DNA of 64,000 nucleotides from the NCBI GenBank assembly GCA_003993805.1, contig RSEF01000003.1, forward strand, positions 106,242,138-106,306,137. Reading direction: 5' to 3'. Each line of letters opens with the position of its first letter. Position 1 is the first letter of the stretch. The notes below the pieces were generated by a model that saw only the letters and a program-made list of their open reading frames with translations, had not been told where the DNA came from and did no database searches. The DNA comes from Himantopus leucocephalus. Lineage: Eukaryota > Chordata > Aves > Charadriiformes > Recurvirostridae. The translations under genes and the position numbers were made by a program. This document shows, in pieces, positions 1 to 12,313 of the stretch.

Positions 1-861
1 CTGCAGGCAATACAAAACCATGGGGAGAAGCTGACACACCAGACAGTTGTACTGCCGTTCAAAGGAACCTTGACAGGCTGGAGAACTGGACAGAGAGGAA
101 TATCACAAAGCTGAACAAGGGTAAATGCCAAGTCCTGTATCCGGGGAGGAATAACCCCAGACAGCAGGTACAGCCTGGGGCCTGACAAGCTGGAAAGCAG
201 CTTTGCAAAGAAGGACCTGAGGGTCCTGGTGGACAACAAGGTGACCATGACCCAGCAATGCACCCTCCCACGAAAAAAAGGCCAACAACAAACATCCTGG
301 GCTGCATTAGGGAAAGCATTGTCAGCGGGTAAAGGGAGACAATCCTTCATCTCTACTCAGCACTGGTGAGGCCACACCTGGAGTGCAGTGTCCACCCCTG
401 GGCTCCCTAAACCAAGAAAGGCAGGGACTTACTGGAGTGAGTCAGCAAAGGGCCAGGAAAATTAAAGGCACTGGAGCACCTCTCATAAGAGGAGAGGCTC
501 AGAGAGCTGGGACTCTTCAGCCTGGAGAAGAGAAGACTCAGAGCAGGGGATCTCATCAATATGTATAATTACCTGATGGGAGGGAAGGAAGAAAAAGTAG
601 TGCTCACTGACAGCACAAGAGATAATGGGCACAAGTGTGAAATTCCATCTGAAGACAGGAAAACACTTTTTTCCCGGTGAGGGTGGTCAAGCACTGGAAC
701 AGGTTGCCCAGAGAGATTGTAGAGTCTCCATCAGTGGAAATACTCAAAACCTGACTGCACATGGTCCTGGGCAACCTACTCTAGCTCATCCTGCATTGAG
801 CAGGGGTATTGGACCAGGTGATCTCAAGAGGCCCTTGCCAACCTCAACCATTCTCTGATGT
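1..861 (+). mobile_element. CR1 LINE fragment (3' part, truncated by left edge)
   Basis: The plus strand carries the known CR1 string of landmarks in order: 'agctgacacaccaga', 'ccttgacaggctggagaa', 'gccaagtcctg', 'ctggtggacaacaaggtgac', 'cacctggagtgcagtgtcc', 'cactggaacaggttgcccagagag', and the terminal 'ttggaccaggtgatctcaagagg'. These encode the C-terminal part of the CR1 ORF2 reverse transcriptase, now broken by stops and frameshifts. It inserted antisense to ROCK2. The 5' side continues to the window edge. Confidence 0.92.
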
Positions 862-3102
862 AACACTTAAAATATTTCCACTGCTGCACAAAGTGGAATT
901 TTCCTCTTGAACCTATGTAACATGAACTGTGTCATAAAGATCTTATACATCAGGTTTTGGAACTTCCTTACAAAAAGAAACATAAAACAGCGTTAATAAG
1001 CAAAAAGGGAAGTCCACGAAGAAGACATAGTATCAATCGTTAGTTACTTTAAGAACAACATTTATAGGCATTATTTCAGTCTTGACCATAACTGTTCTTA
1101 CAAGACTCATTAAAGATAATGGAGTGATGCCCTAGGACATTGTACTCATCTTTCAGAGGGACAGAAGACTTAGTACCTGTTCTTAAAATTCGATGACATT
1201 TTTGTGAAAGATACAATAAAACTAAACCAAAGTAACAAAAAGTTGTTAAATACTTCTGGATTAGTCATTGCATGAATTGTACAGGAACTGCCCAATAACC
1301 TGGGCAAATCCAACGGAAAGTAGTCTTGACTTGAGGTGACTTCCTGTAAAATAATGTAATAGAATCTGTCATACAAAACTCTTTATTTAGCAAACACTGC
1401 CTTCCAAAAAAGGATATCTCATTCTGTAGCACAGTGTGTCAGCAGAAATCTGGCTCTTCACCTTGCAACATGTAGAAAAGGACCATACTGAATGACCTGA
1501 TGGAGAACAGCTGGGCCATCTTTTATGATTTTACGTAGCACAATGAAGTCTTAATTCCAATTAGCTGGTAGTTTACACACAACACCTAACTCCAACATCA
1601 AATAAGACCTGAAGCTACACTTTTGTTAATATATTTGCAATATAACTGCATTAATATATTACTGTAGCTTACGGTCTCTATGTACAGTATCAAAATAAGA
1701 GTCTGTCTTAAGTCTTTAGAATCCCTTAATGCACTTAAAGAGTGTCACAACTGCTCCTGAGCATATTTTTTCTGATGAATCACCAGTTCTTGTTTCTACA
1801 GCACAGATTCAAAAGTAAAAACTAGTTCTGTAGAACTCTGAGCATCTTCTTACTCTGTTTCTCTCTTCACAGTCTAATACCTTATTTATCACTCCTTTTA
1901 CATTTGTCTTTCATTTCTATTGAAACAGTATTTTAATGATGACAAGCAACCGGGTAGACATTTTAAGGGAGATGTAAAAGCACTCTGCTAACAAACCAAT
2001 AAGGCATATTTTGTTCTTCATATTTTTGTGGGGGGAGAAAGGCGAGGTCACCTGATACTTCAATGCTTTTCACGCAAAGGTATTTTAGAGGTTGACCAAG
2101 TAAAACATTTATAGTATACTCTACTTGCATCTTACGTACAAGTTCAGGGAAAAGAATAATCATCCCTGACAGACATTTCAGTTAAGTTGGATTACAAGGT
2201 CCAAAACAACCATAACTTCCAATTTAAACTGAGTTGTATATTATCATTTCAGATGTCACTGGTTTTTCCCCTGTGTCATTCTGATTCCACAGCCTTTTTG
2301 TGGGCTATAAAAACTAAGAACTATATTTGCAGCTAATTTTTTTATTAGCTCTTTCTGCCTTCTTTTCATGGACTTCTGGTAACAATTTTCACAAGTAGCT
2401 ATTAATGAACAGAAATTTGAGAACAGCGCAACTGCCTATTCTTAACCATTTGGAAGTGTCCTAACTCTTGAGGACAGTGAAAGCTGGCGTCAAAGAGCGG
2501 TGAATTAGTATCAGCATGGAGAGGAGTAGAAAGAGCATCAATTTTTTTTTTAACCCTGTGAACAAACCTGATTATCATACTCTTTTAAAGACAAGATTTT
2601 AAGCTCTTGAACATAATTTCAAGGTAAGGGATTTCAAGTTCATATCAACATGTAGTTTATGAAAGACCTGTCTTGCACATTAGCATTTTGTGAAAAGGTG
2701 TTTCCTTAAAGCTTTACATTTTCATTTAAAGGCCTAGTTTACATTACTTAACACAAAAATTGCACTACAATTAAGAAGCTGGGTCAAAAGATTGCACAGT
2801 AAAACAGACCGTTCAAGCTGAAGAGAAGTAATCCAGGAAATGACATCTCCTCTGTCTAGGCCTCACAGATAAGTCACTTCAACCAGGAAATATGTTATTA
2901 AAGTGATTTCACTGTTCGCTTCCTCTTTCTGCTATTACAAAAGGCTCAGAAGTGAACAGGCCAAAAATAGCAGCTACCAAAGAAACACACTGTTGGCAAA
3001 GACAGCTCTGCCCCCATCAAAACCCTTTTGCTCATGGCAAACGTTCTAAAATGTTCTCCAAAGACTGTTTTCCAAGAAAAATGACCAAACTGGATATTTT
3101 TG

Positions 3103-3225
3103 CATGGAATCATAGTATTGTCTAGGTTGGAAGGGACCTTTAAGATCATCGAGTCCAACCATCAACATAACACTGCCAAAACCACCACTAAACAATGTCC
3201 CTAAACACCCTCCTACACCAGGAGA
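3103..3225 (-). mobile_element. CR1 LINE 3'-end fragment (minus strand)
   Basis: The sequence 'aatcatagtattgtctaggttggaagggacctttaagatcatcgagtccaacc' is the reverse complement of a CR1 3' end. It is followed by 'cactgccaaaaccaccactaaacaatgtccctaaacacc', typical of one CR1 subfamily. The right limit is uncertain; it may extend to about 3345. It is the only CR1 piece in the intron lying in the ROCK2 sense direction. Confidence 0.85.
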
Positions 3226-3744
3226 GGAGTTCCTGGCCACTCTGGCAGCAGCCACCACCTCTAAGGACAATATGGAGTCCAACCTTCCCAGCAAGCAGCT
3301 TGTACTGTTACAGACCTGAATGAACCGAAGAAAAAAAACAGGCAAGAAAAGTTCAGAAGATACAGGAACTAAATGTTTATGGACTTCTCTGACAAAAGGG
3401 GCAGCAATAGGGAAAATAACTGTAGCTTCTAAACAGTGAGCTCAATATTAATTCCAGGCAATCCCACTGAAGTCCTCACCAAATTAAACCATGCTGTGCT
3501 GATACCAATTTCTGAAATTAAAATAGCTACTTGAACCTGTCTAACACAGATATGTACATGTAAACGCCACAGGACGCCACAACAACTTTGGCTACTTCAA
3601 TTTATTCCTCACTTTCATGACGAGAAAAAAGTAAAACTCAAGAACAAAAAGTAAAGACGACTGAACAGAAGAGTTATCAGTTGCTTCAGGAAACAATTCA
3701 TAGTCCTGCAATAACTGGAAAATGTAAGAAGCCCGATCTAGTGA

Positions 3745-3822
3745 AAGATGCCATGGTGTAGGGGTTGGACTAGATGATCTTTCAAGGTCCCTTCCAACCC
3801 AAACCCATGTGATTCTATGAAA
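3745..3822 (+). mobile_element. CR1 LINE 3' terminal fragment
   Basis: This is a short, strongly 5'-truncated copy: 'ggggttggactagatgatctttcaaggtcccttccaaccc...gtgattctatga'. The terminal octamer-like ATTCTATG is preserved. It lies about 0.5 kb from an oppositely oriented CR1 piece. Confidence 0.9.
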
Positions 3823-6800
3823 ACTTCACTGAACCATTACATATAAGAAAACCAAAACACTATTCCTTTCCCCTTCCAAATCCTCAAATAAAATTTAGTA
3901 AAATATGCTGCAGTGCAAAGTAAGGATAGAAAAGTCTGTAACTTCAGATTACATTTTTCCAACTTGACCTGCATGTTTTTTAAGGCAGAACTTCCTAAAT
4001 CTATGCAGACAGGAACTGATCATCTAATGACTCTTCACCAAGATTAAACCCTCACTATATTCTTCCGTATGCCAAATGGACCCTTAATTAATTCTGGTCT
4101 TTCCTGAGCAACTCCTCCTTTCCATATCATAGAAGCTACCTTTGGATATAAGGCTAACAGCTCAGTAAGAGCATACAATACAAAAAACAACTCAAAGGTC
4201 ATATGCAAGTCAAATATACCATTTTCCCAAGCTTATCCTCCTCAGTGATCATTAGGATACATTGCAATTAATTTTTCTCTTACTTAAGCATAATTAGTAC
4301 ACGAAGGGATAATTCAGGGCATGATAATGCAGCCAACATTTACTGTTGGGAGGTCTTGCTTTTTCCAGTTGTTCTTTAATAGTTCTACATTCACAGATTC
4401 AGGTTTTAACAGTATCGAGTGCATACAGTTCTAAAACCTAAAAGCAGCTGCTGTCCACAAATAAATATGTAAATACTTAACAACAGGTTGTACTTACAAT
4501 CTGATTTCTCTATATGATGGTAAACAAATATTGAACTGATTTAAATGACTGAAATTATTTTAAATGTTGTCTACTATTGAATAGAAGCAAATTTTTCTTC
4601 ATTGTACAAGCAGTGCTCCTCAAGGACCATCATCTCATGTGCTACATCCTACATGCATATTTTAATGGTTTTATACAATTTACCTTGCTATTTGAAAGGC
4701 ACAGTGTCAAACTGTTCCAATGTAATGATAGGATGATAACAGACCAAAAATAGCTTCATCCTTAGTATAATACTAACAAAATAATCATCACAAAATTTTT
4801 CAAGATGCAACAAGAAGAACTTTAAGGAATAACACTATGGAACAGCAAAAGCATTTAAATAAACATCAGAAAGGCAAATAATGAGTTGCAGTTTACAATG
4901 GAGAAGAGGAAATAATGGAAGATACTTTATACAAGAATGATTAAAGTCAAGTCCATTAAGAGTTAAGAAAGGCAAAGAATGCACAGAAGGCTTAAATTTT
5001 CCATAGTTTATTCAACATTACTTTTTTTTTTTTTTTAATGTTACTTATCTGGACATATTCACAAGGGATAAGAACGAAAAGAAATCCTAAAGAAAATCAT
5101 TATTCATGAAGAAGTGTGCTGAGGATGGCAGAATCAACTGAAATCCACTCTAAAATATTTAAGGAGACTGTCTTAATCAATTTTCTTTGTGAACTCAGGA
5201 GATCAGGACAGAAGAGAGCAAATCGAAGCACTACCATTAAAAGGGGAAGGGCTTTCCAGACTACAGGTCAGAATACTTGGGGAGAGGGAGTTAGAACAAG
5301 ATGTTAAACAATTTGTAGACACCTAGAAGAATAACATGTAAGATCCAGGGTTGAAGTTTTTTGTATTCTCAAAAATAAAATAGTGTCACGTAACTGATTT
5401 CTGGCAGAATACATGATGTAACCAATAAAGGAAAGCATCTTAACACAGGAATAAAACACAAGACACACCATTCTCATTAGCAAAGTAAAAAAAAAATACT
5501 GTATAGGAAATCATGGAGAAAATGTCCAAAAGGTAATTATCACGAGTTAGGTAATTATGAGGACTTGGAAAAGTGTGTCAAAAAGAAATTCCCCTGTGTT
5601 TGTCCTGTTCCAGTTCTACAGAATATTTTCATTACCACCATAAAGCAACAGAATAAGAAACGTATCTATTAAGAACAAATAAAAATCAGCAAATGATACC
5701 AAGCTCAGAGTTCTGAGCACATGCTTTTTACTGCCTTTAAAATTATCTCAAAATGAAGGAAAAAACCTGAAAAAAATACAATCAGATGTAACTCAAAGGA
5801 TAAGCACAAAAAGAGGGGAAAAATCCTCACCGACGTATGCTTTTGAAAGAAATTAAATGCACAGAACATAAAAATGGGAATAAAGAGTAAACAGGAAGGT
5901 AACAGAAAAAGACACGGGGTTTTTAGCAAACTAGAAGTCCAATCTAGGATGCATAAACAGGAGGGGCATCGTATAAGACCTCACAGAGCTAAGGTTCTTT
6001 CATAAATAAAGATCAGAAATCGTTTGCTGATATTGTTACAGCCTAAACCAGAATATTGTGACCAGCTTTGTGAATACAGAGGATTGAAAAAGATAAGCTG
6101 GAAAAGAACTGAAGGGAAGTTAGTAAGAGCAGGGAAGTCACAAGCAATTTGTGCTAGGGAAGACTGTCAAGACCAGAGACTTCAGTCTTAAAAAAGGTTA
6201 ACTTAAGAGGAGACAGGACGTCTTTCAGAACATAAAAAGCTGTTATGAGCGTTGACGATGCTTCCTCGCATCCCTAGGAACAGAGCAAAAAATTAGCTGA
6301 ATTAGGACTGAAGATTTAGGTTACAGATTAGGAAAAAAAATTCTAAATAGCAGCAGTGAAGAACTGACGCAATACACCTACTCAAGGAAGCTAAGAAATC
6401 ACCTTTACAAGAGAAATATTTATTACAATAGATCCATCTCTAGATCCTACCTCTGTGAAGAGGACTTTACTAGTGACCTCTAAAATTCCTTCCAAGCCTA
6501 CCTGGAAACTCTTCATAAATTACTTGAAGAAATACACAAAAGCAGTAAATTAAGCCAAAGAGAGAGGACTGAGAAAGAGGAGTAAGCCAGCAGATGTGAA
6601 TATACAACTTAATCTCTAAAATATTATTCACTTTAAAAAAACCAATGTATTAACACTTAACCATTACAAAAAAGCACATTTTCTCCTCCAAATCAGTCAT
6701 TGCTATTTTCTCCTTAAGCCCTAATAATATAAAACTGGTCTTGCACGTCTTTCTGGTTATCACTGTAGCCATGGAAAATTCAGTAGTTCAGCATTATCTG

Positions 6801-9650
6801 CTTTCATCTGAAGTCACTGTACATTTCCAGATTTTTTAGCCACCTTTGATTTTAGAATTCTTATTGCTTTCAAAAAAATCAACGTGCACTGAAGCTCAGT
6901 ACTGCAAACCTGTTAAAATAACACTAGAGATAATTTCTTATTAATTGGAATCCTCCAAGGCTTTTAATAGCAAGCTTAGCTCCTTAGCAAGAGGGCAAAA
7001 GCAGTCTGGTAATTTTGACTGTTATTCTGCCGCAGCAAGCCATTTATGCATCAGTTCAGATGAAGATTTCTCAAACCATCACACAGAATAGTAGAAGCAG
7101 TAGAACTGCAAAAAGACTATCTACAAATGCACAGAAAACAGACCTGTGGCTGGAATTCTCTGACACCTTGAAAAAGTGGATTTACCTGCAGTTTCATAAA
7201 TATCCAAATGCAAGACACCGCTTCTTATTCATTTCTCTTTTCCTAATCAGGGCTTTCAAAGGCTACAGCTGCAGGAATCAGAGGTAACACCAGGAACACA
7301 GATGAAAGGTCAGGGAGCTCATCTGTGGTTGAGGTAGGAGGAAGATATACAGTCTATTCTTAAAATCATGTTTTGACCACAACGCCATCCTTGTTTCATA
7401 TTAAATAAGACTCCTGTTACTCCATCACAAAAATTATTCTATTTATCTTTTTGTACCTTCAAACAGTTCGGCCTGTGAATTAGTTTCAGCAACTAGCCAT
7501 TGTACATCGCACCATCAGAGTAATTTATCCCTCAATTCCACTGTGAGCTTATTTTTTGGATAAATGTATTTCTTATACATTCCTTCACATAATGCAAATA
7601 GTTGCATTATAGTATACATTTTTACTAATCTATTTAGCAGTCTTGGATAAATAAGATGCAAGAACACAATCTAATAACTAAAAAAGGATAGTTATTAGAG
7701 TAAATAATAAAAATTTTAACAATCTGTTTTACAGTAAGTAGAATTGCAAACAAGGCTTGAAAGGAAAATCAAGATACCAGCTAGCACCCTCTTCCCCTAA
7801 AAGCATGATTGACTAGAAATAATAAAAAAAATGACTTGTTTTTTCTGATCACTGATTCAGAACAAATGACTACAAAATTTCCCTGTACTAAAATCATCAG
7901 CAACTGTTTAAAACCACTCTTTAGAACATTTCTAACCTAATAAATAACAGCCTGCCTATCATTTTATCTCCTGCCTAACTTCAAATTTGATGTCAGCAGC
8001 ACATTCTAATCAGCTGCACCGCATATTTCTTTAAAATACATGTGCTGTACTCCACCATAATTCCATGAGCCCAGATTTCCAGTTGAAGTGATGAATAAAA
8101 CTGAAGCAATCAAAACCACATCTAACTTTGGAGTATGGAATTTGTATGCAGTATGGAGAAACGCAGACCACTTATGGAATTATTTTTTTTTTTTCAAGGT
8201 GAAGATACCAAGACCAATCCATCTGGAATCAGGATGCGCTGATCCATATGCTAGCAGAAAAAGGCACTGTTCTACTCCAATGAAGAAACAATTCAAGTCA
8301 GATAGAAATAGTCAAAACAGAGACAGTGCTACCATTTAGCTGCTGTTCATGTATTAACACAGGGACAGGTTTTGTGGACAACATTTGGAAAAGTCAATAG
8401 TTGTGAAACTGATTGCTGAAAGAAAGGGAGCTTGTGGGTAAGGGAAAGCAGGAAAGATTAAACAGGCATGGAAAGAAACCAAAATGAGTTAAAAATTAAT
8501 TTTAAATAATGATGAGTCAAAAGACTTTGTTCAACCTTAATCTCCTCTTGGTCCTGCTCTTGGTCTATTGTCTAGTAATATGAACAAAATAATCATTTTA
8601 AGATTATCTTTGCATGAGTATATACCTAATGACACTGGAGGAAAATGAATGAAATTTAAACAAAATCAAAATAAATCTAAAATAAATGGGGCAAAAGAGT
8701 ATCAACACCAGGAAAACAAGTTTTTATTTTTGCAATAATATATGTGCATTATTGATTGGTAAGAAGATTAGTTTTTAATTAAAAAAAGCTAAGCAGACCT
8801 AAAAAATGGCTCTCTCACAGATATGGATTTGACAGTAAAGGAAATTATTTACAATCATTTTAATTTATTTAATTAGTAAAGCACACAGTATTTTCTTGAA
8901 ATATGAGTGTCCTATTTTTAAGTTTAACTGACATTCTTGAAAGTAGTTATATCTGTTCACAATCTTCATAAATACAGATCTCTATTATCGACAAAAAAGG
9001 GCATGCAGCTTGGAAAAACATTCTTATGGAACCCTTTCGAAGAAATGCTTTTTCATGTTTTTTAGTGTCAAATAAACACATTGTGATACACTGTTCCACA
9101 GTCCAACATGCATCCCAGAAGCAAACTTGACTGATGACCCTAGACTGCAGTCAAATTCACTATTAATTTTGTCTCTCAAACACATAATGCATTTTCCCAT
9201 AAAATAAGCCTACATGTAAATATGTTAAAATATATGAATATTAAAAAATGTTTAAACATGTAAAACAGCATTTCAATTCCAATTCCTGCATCAGGACTAA
9301 GGCAACATTCTAGGTTTGAAAGGAGAACAGGAACTTTTCTAGGTGATTTCTGCTAAAACTCAATACATACACCTCTAGGGATACACTAGAGTAATAATGC
9401 CATCATAAGTAAAATCCATGATGATGAGGTATTATTAAAGAATTGAAATTTTCTCACCAACTTCAATAATAAAGTATTTAAGAGGTCACAAGGCTCAGCC
9501 TCTAGAACTGGGAAGGAACATTCTGAATTTCCTGACAAGCCCAATTGGAAGTGTTTGATCTCCCATGTTTTTCTCTGGAACAAAAAGAAGAAGATTGTCT
9601 TTGTCGTTTGAAATAATTTGGAGAAACTTCCTATTCCTGAAATACCAGCC

Positions 9651-9692
9651 AGAAAAGAAAAAGAGGGGGGGAAAAAAAAAAAGGGAAAAAAA
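9651..9692 (+). repeat. Homopurine tract
   Basis: Forty-two consecutive purines include seven Gs followed by a run of As. The tract is of a type that can form a triplex, and it sits about 75 bp before a CR1 3' end. No coding role is seen. Confidence 0.85.
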
Positions 9693-9764
9693 CAACCCTC
9701 AGCCACTTATCAGACCCATGTAATTGGCTGTCCCGTACAAAAGAGACCGTATCCGCACTTGGGA

Positions 9765-9846
9765 CAGACATTAAGCAGCTGCTTTGAGCAGGGGTTGAAC
9801 CTAGGTGACCTCCTGAGGTCTTCAAAGGTGAAGTATTCTGTGATGC
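9765..9846 (+). mobile_element. CR1 LINE 3' terminal fragment (degenerate)
   Basis: The string 'ctgctttgagcaggggttgaacctaggtgacctcctgaggtc...gtattctgtgatgct' is a diverged CR1 tail. Compared with other copies in the window it has lost the 'ttccaacc' segment, which suggests an older insertion. Confidence 0.75.
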
Positions 9847-11164
9847 TACAATTACTTTTGACTTCAGCATATGCAGGTCAGCACCATTAAAATCACTTTT
9901 TATATCAATGGGTCCAAAAACTTCTGGTCCAGCAGAAGATAAAAGACAGTCCTTAAATAAGGAATTTCTTTATTGTAAAAAAAGTATGAAGCAAAGCAAT
10001 AGCAAAGAAGTGTGGGCTGACAGAAGCTTCCTCTCTGCTGATTTTGGAGAGTTACTTCAGAAAGCTGGAGGAAGCGAGTGCCTATTGCAATCTGCTGTTG
10101 TAATTACTCATTTTTCAACTCCCTAAGCAACAAGTTTGTTCTTTGCACAAATCTGTATTAATTAGCTATTTCATCTAGAAGATCAGTCAGGACTTTCACA
10201 TTGCAAACTGCTCCCCAAAGTTGCAGGTAGGCTTTGTTAAGATCTTTGCCTTGCTTTCTGAGAGGACGAGGTGACGCAAAGGGCCATGGAAGAGAGCAGA
10301 TGATTTCTTCTGAAGGATTTTTCAGCTACTTCATCAATAAACTAATTAAGTCATGAAGAATCGTTACTTGCTTAGTCACTACAATCCACTTAAGGTAAGG
10401 TTTAAAAGAATCAAGGTTAGTGCAGAACCATTTTTTAGAAGTTGCTAGCAAAAGAATTTATTACAAAATTTAAAACTTCTACCACAGTTGAAGTGTAAGT
10501 CGAAGTTCTTCCCACAAGCTGGGAAAAATAAAAGCTCTTGACTTCTGTTTATCTAGCCTTAACTTTCAGTCAGTGGGTGTTGTTATACCCTCTGCTTTAT
10601 GAAAGAATTTGCAAAAGCTTTTAGTGCTAATTGCATGTTATATCAGAAGGAACTGTACTTAAAAATAAGCTAAATGTTATGTAATACCAAACACTCAAGA
10701 AAAAACTCCAAACTACTGCAGCTTGAACAGATAAACCATAATCAGTAAATACTTTTGTGTTAGTACACAGCACCTCAGTTTTGCCTTCAGTGGGGAAAAA
10801 ACATCACCTTATCAGTGTTTGTGAAATAGTCAAATGCTGTACAAGACCATAATAAAATAAGCATATTATGTCACTGTAAAACATGCTGTGCCAAGCATAA
10901 AAGAGCAGCTAAATATCTCAATGGCAGTGATTAAACCTGTTTCTCTTAAACTAAGAAGCATTTAGAATTACACTGACCCTAGAAAACCAGAATATACATA
11001 TATACATGTACGTCATCGCACACACAGACAAGGTCAGAACCTGGCAAAAGGGCATGAAGGGCAAGAAGGAAAGCTTCTATGAATAAAGCAGCAGCAAAAG
11101 AAGGTAAATGTGGGCACACTTGCTTGGTGGGGTAGGAGACCCAGGGAAAGAACACGGGCACTTG

Positions 11165-12313
11165 ACGCCTTTTTTGCTGCTGTCCCCTGAGACATACACA
11201 GCTCCACTCCAGGGACCCTGGTAAGACTCATCTGAGGGGGGTGAAGGAGCCAATCAAAACCATTACCAGGCTGCTCTCTACCACCTCTGACAGGTCACGG
11301 CAACTGGGGGAGGTTCCTGTTAACTGGAAAAGGGCAAGTGTCATGCCCATCTTCAACAAGGGTAACAAGAAGGATCTGCAGAACAACAGGCCAGAATTCC
11401 AGTTAACTTCAGGTCCCTGGACACCATTTCCAAATACATGAAGGAAAAGATAACTGAATAAATTGATCACAAGCAAGTTGTGCCTTATCAACCTGATTGT
11501 CTTCTATAATGAGATGACTGTTTCAGTGCCCAAGGAGTGAGCAGTGTTTATCTGGACTTCGGCAAGGTATTCAACATGGCTTCCTATAGTAATCTTATAG
11601 GTCAGTCGGGTAAGTGAACGATCATTTGGGTGGAAAGCTGGCTGGTCCATCAGGCTCAAAGAACCATCGTGATCAGTAGTAACAAGTCCAACCTGGCAGC
11701 TGGTGACCACTGCCATTCCCAGAGACTGATAATGGGACCAATACTGTTCAATGTTTTTACTAACAAAAGCTAGGACACAGTGTACCTTCAGCAACTTCAC
11801 ATCTAACAACAACCCAGGGCAGCGGCTGATACGCTGGAGGGCAGATTTGCCTTTCAGAGGGACCTGGAAAGGCTGGGAAAACAGTCTGGCAGGAGCCTCA
11901 TGCAGTTCAAAGACACACGCAGACTCCCACACGTGGGACGGAATACCACCACGCACCAAGAGAGGCTGGCATTTGCTGGCTAGACAGTGGCTTTCAGGAA
12001 AAGGATCCGAGGGTCCCAGAGGACAAGAAGCTGGCCGCGAGTCAGCAGTAGGCCTGCGGCAGAGGGGTAGGAGATGAGGCAACAGCCACAAGTTGCTGCC
12101 TGGGAAACTGCAATTGGCTAGATGGAAACCATTTTTCCACCATGGTGAAACGCTGGAACAGGTTGCCCAGAGAGGATGTGGCATCTCTGTATTTGGAGAT
12201 CTTCAAAACTTAATTTTTAAACATCATCTGATTGAACCTGCTTAAGAGTATGTCAGTGGCTTGGACCAGAAGACCTTCACAGGTCCCCTACATCCTAAAT
12301 TAGCCTATGATGG
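11165..12313 (+). mobile_element. CR1 LINE fragment with reverse-transcriptase remnant
   Basis: This is a long, old CR1 copy. The frame at 11241-11441 reads EVPVNWKRASVMPIFNKGNK, which matches the CR1 reverse-transcriptase segment EVP-DWK-A-V-P-FKKG. A short way on, 'tgtttatctggacttcggcaaggtattcaac' corresponds to the YLDF-KAF catalytic-region motif, with Gly for Ser/Ala (D-F-G-K). The later landmarks 'gggacctggaaaggctgg', 'cactccc', 'gctggaacaggttgcccagagaggatgtggc' and a decayed 3' tail follow. Several stops and internal deletions make it inactive. An open frame of 226 codons on the opposite strand (12184-11504) is a shadow. Confidence 0.9.

Noticed and set aside
11504..12184. 226-codon minus-strand open frame
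   Set aside because: It is antisense to a recognisable CR1 LINE copy and has no similarity to a known protein.
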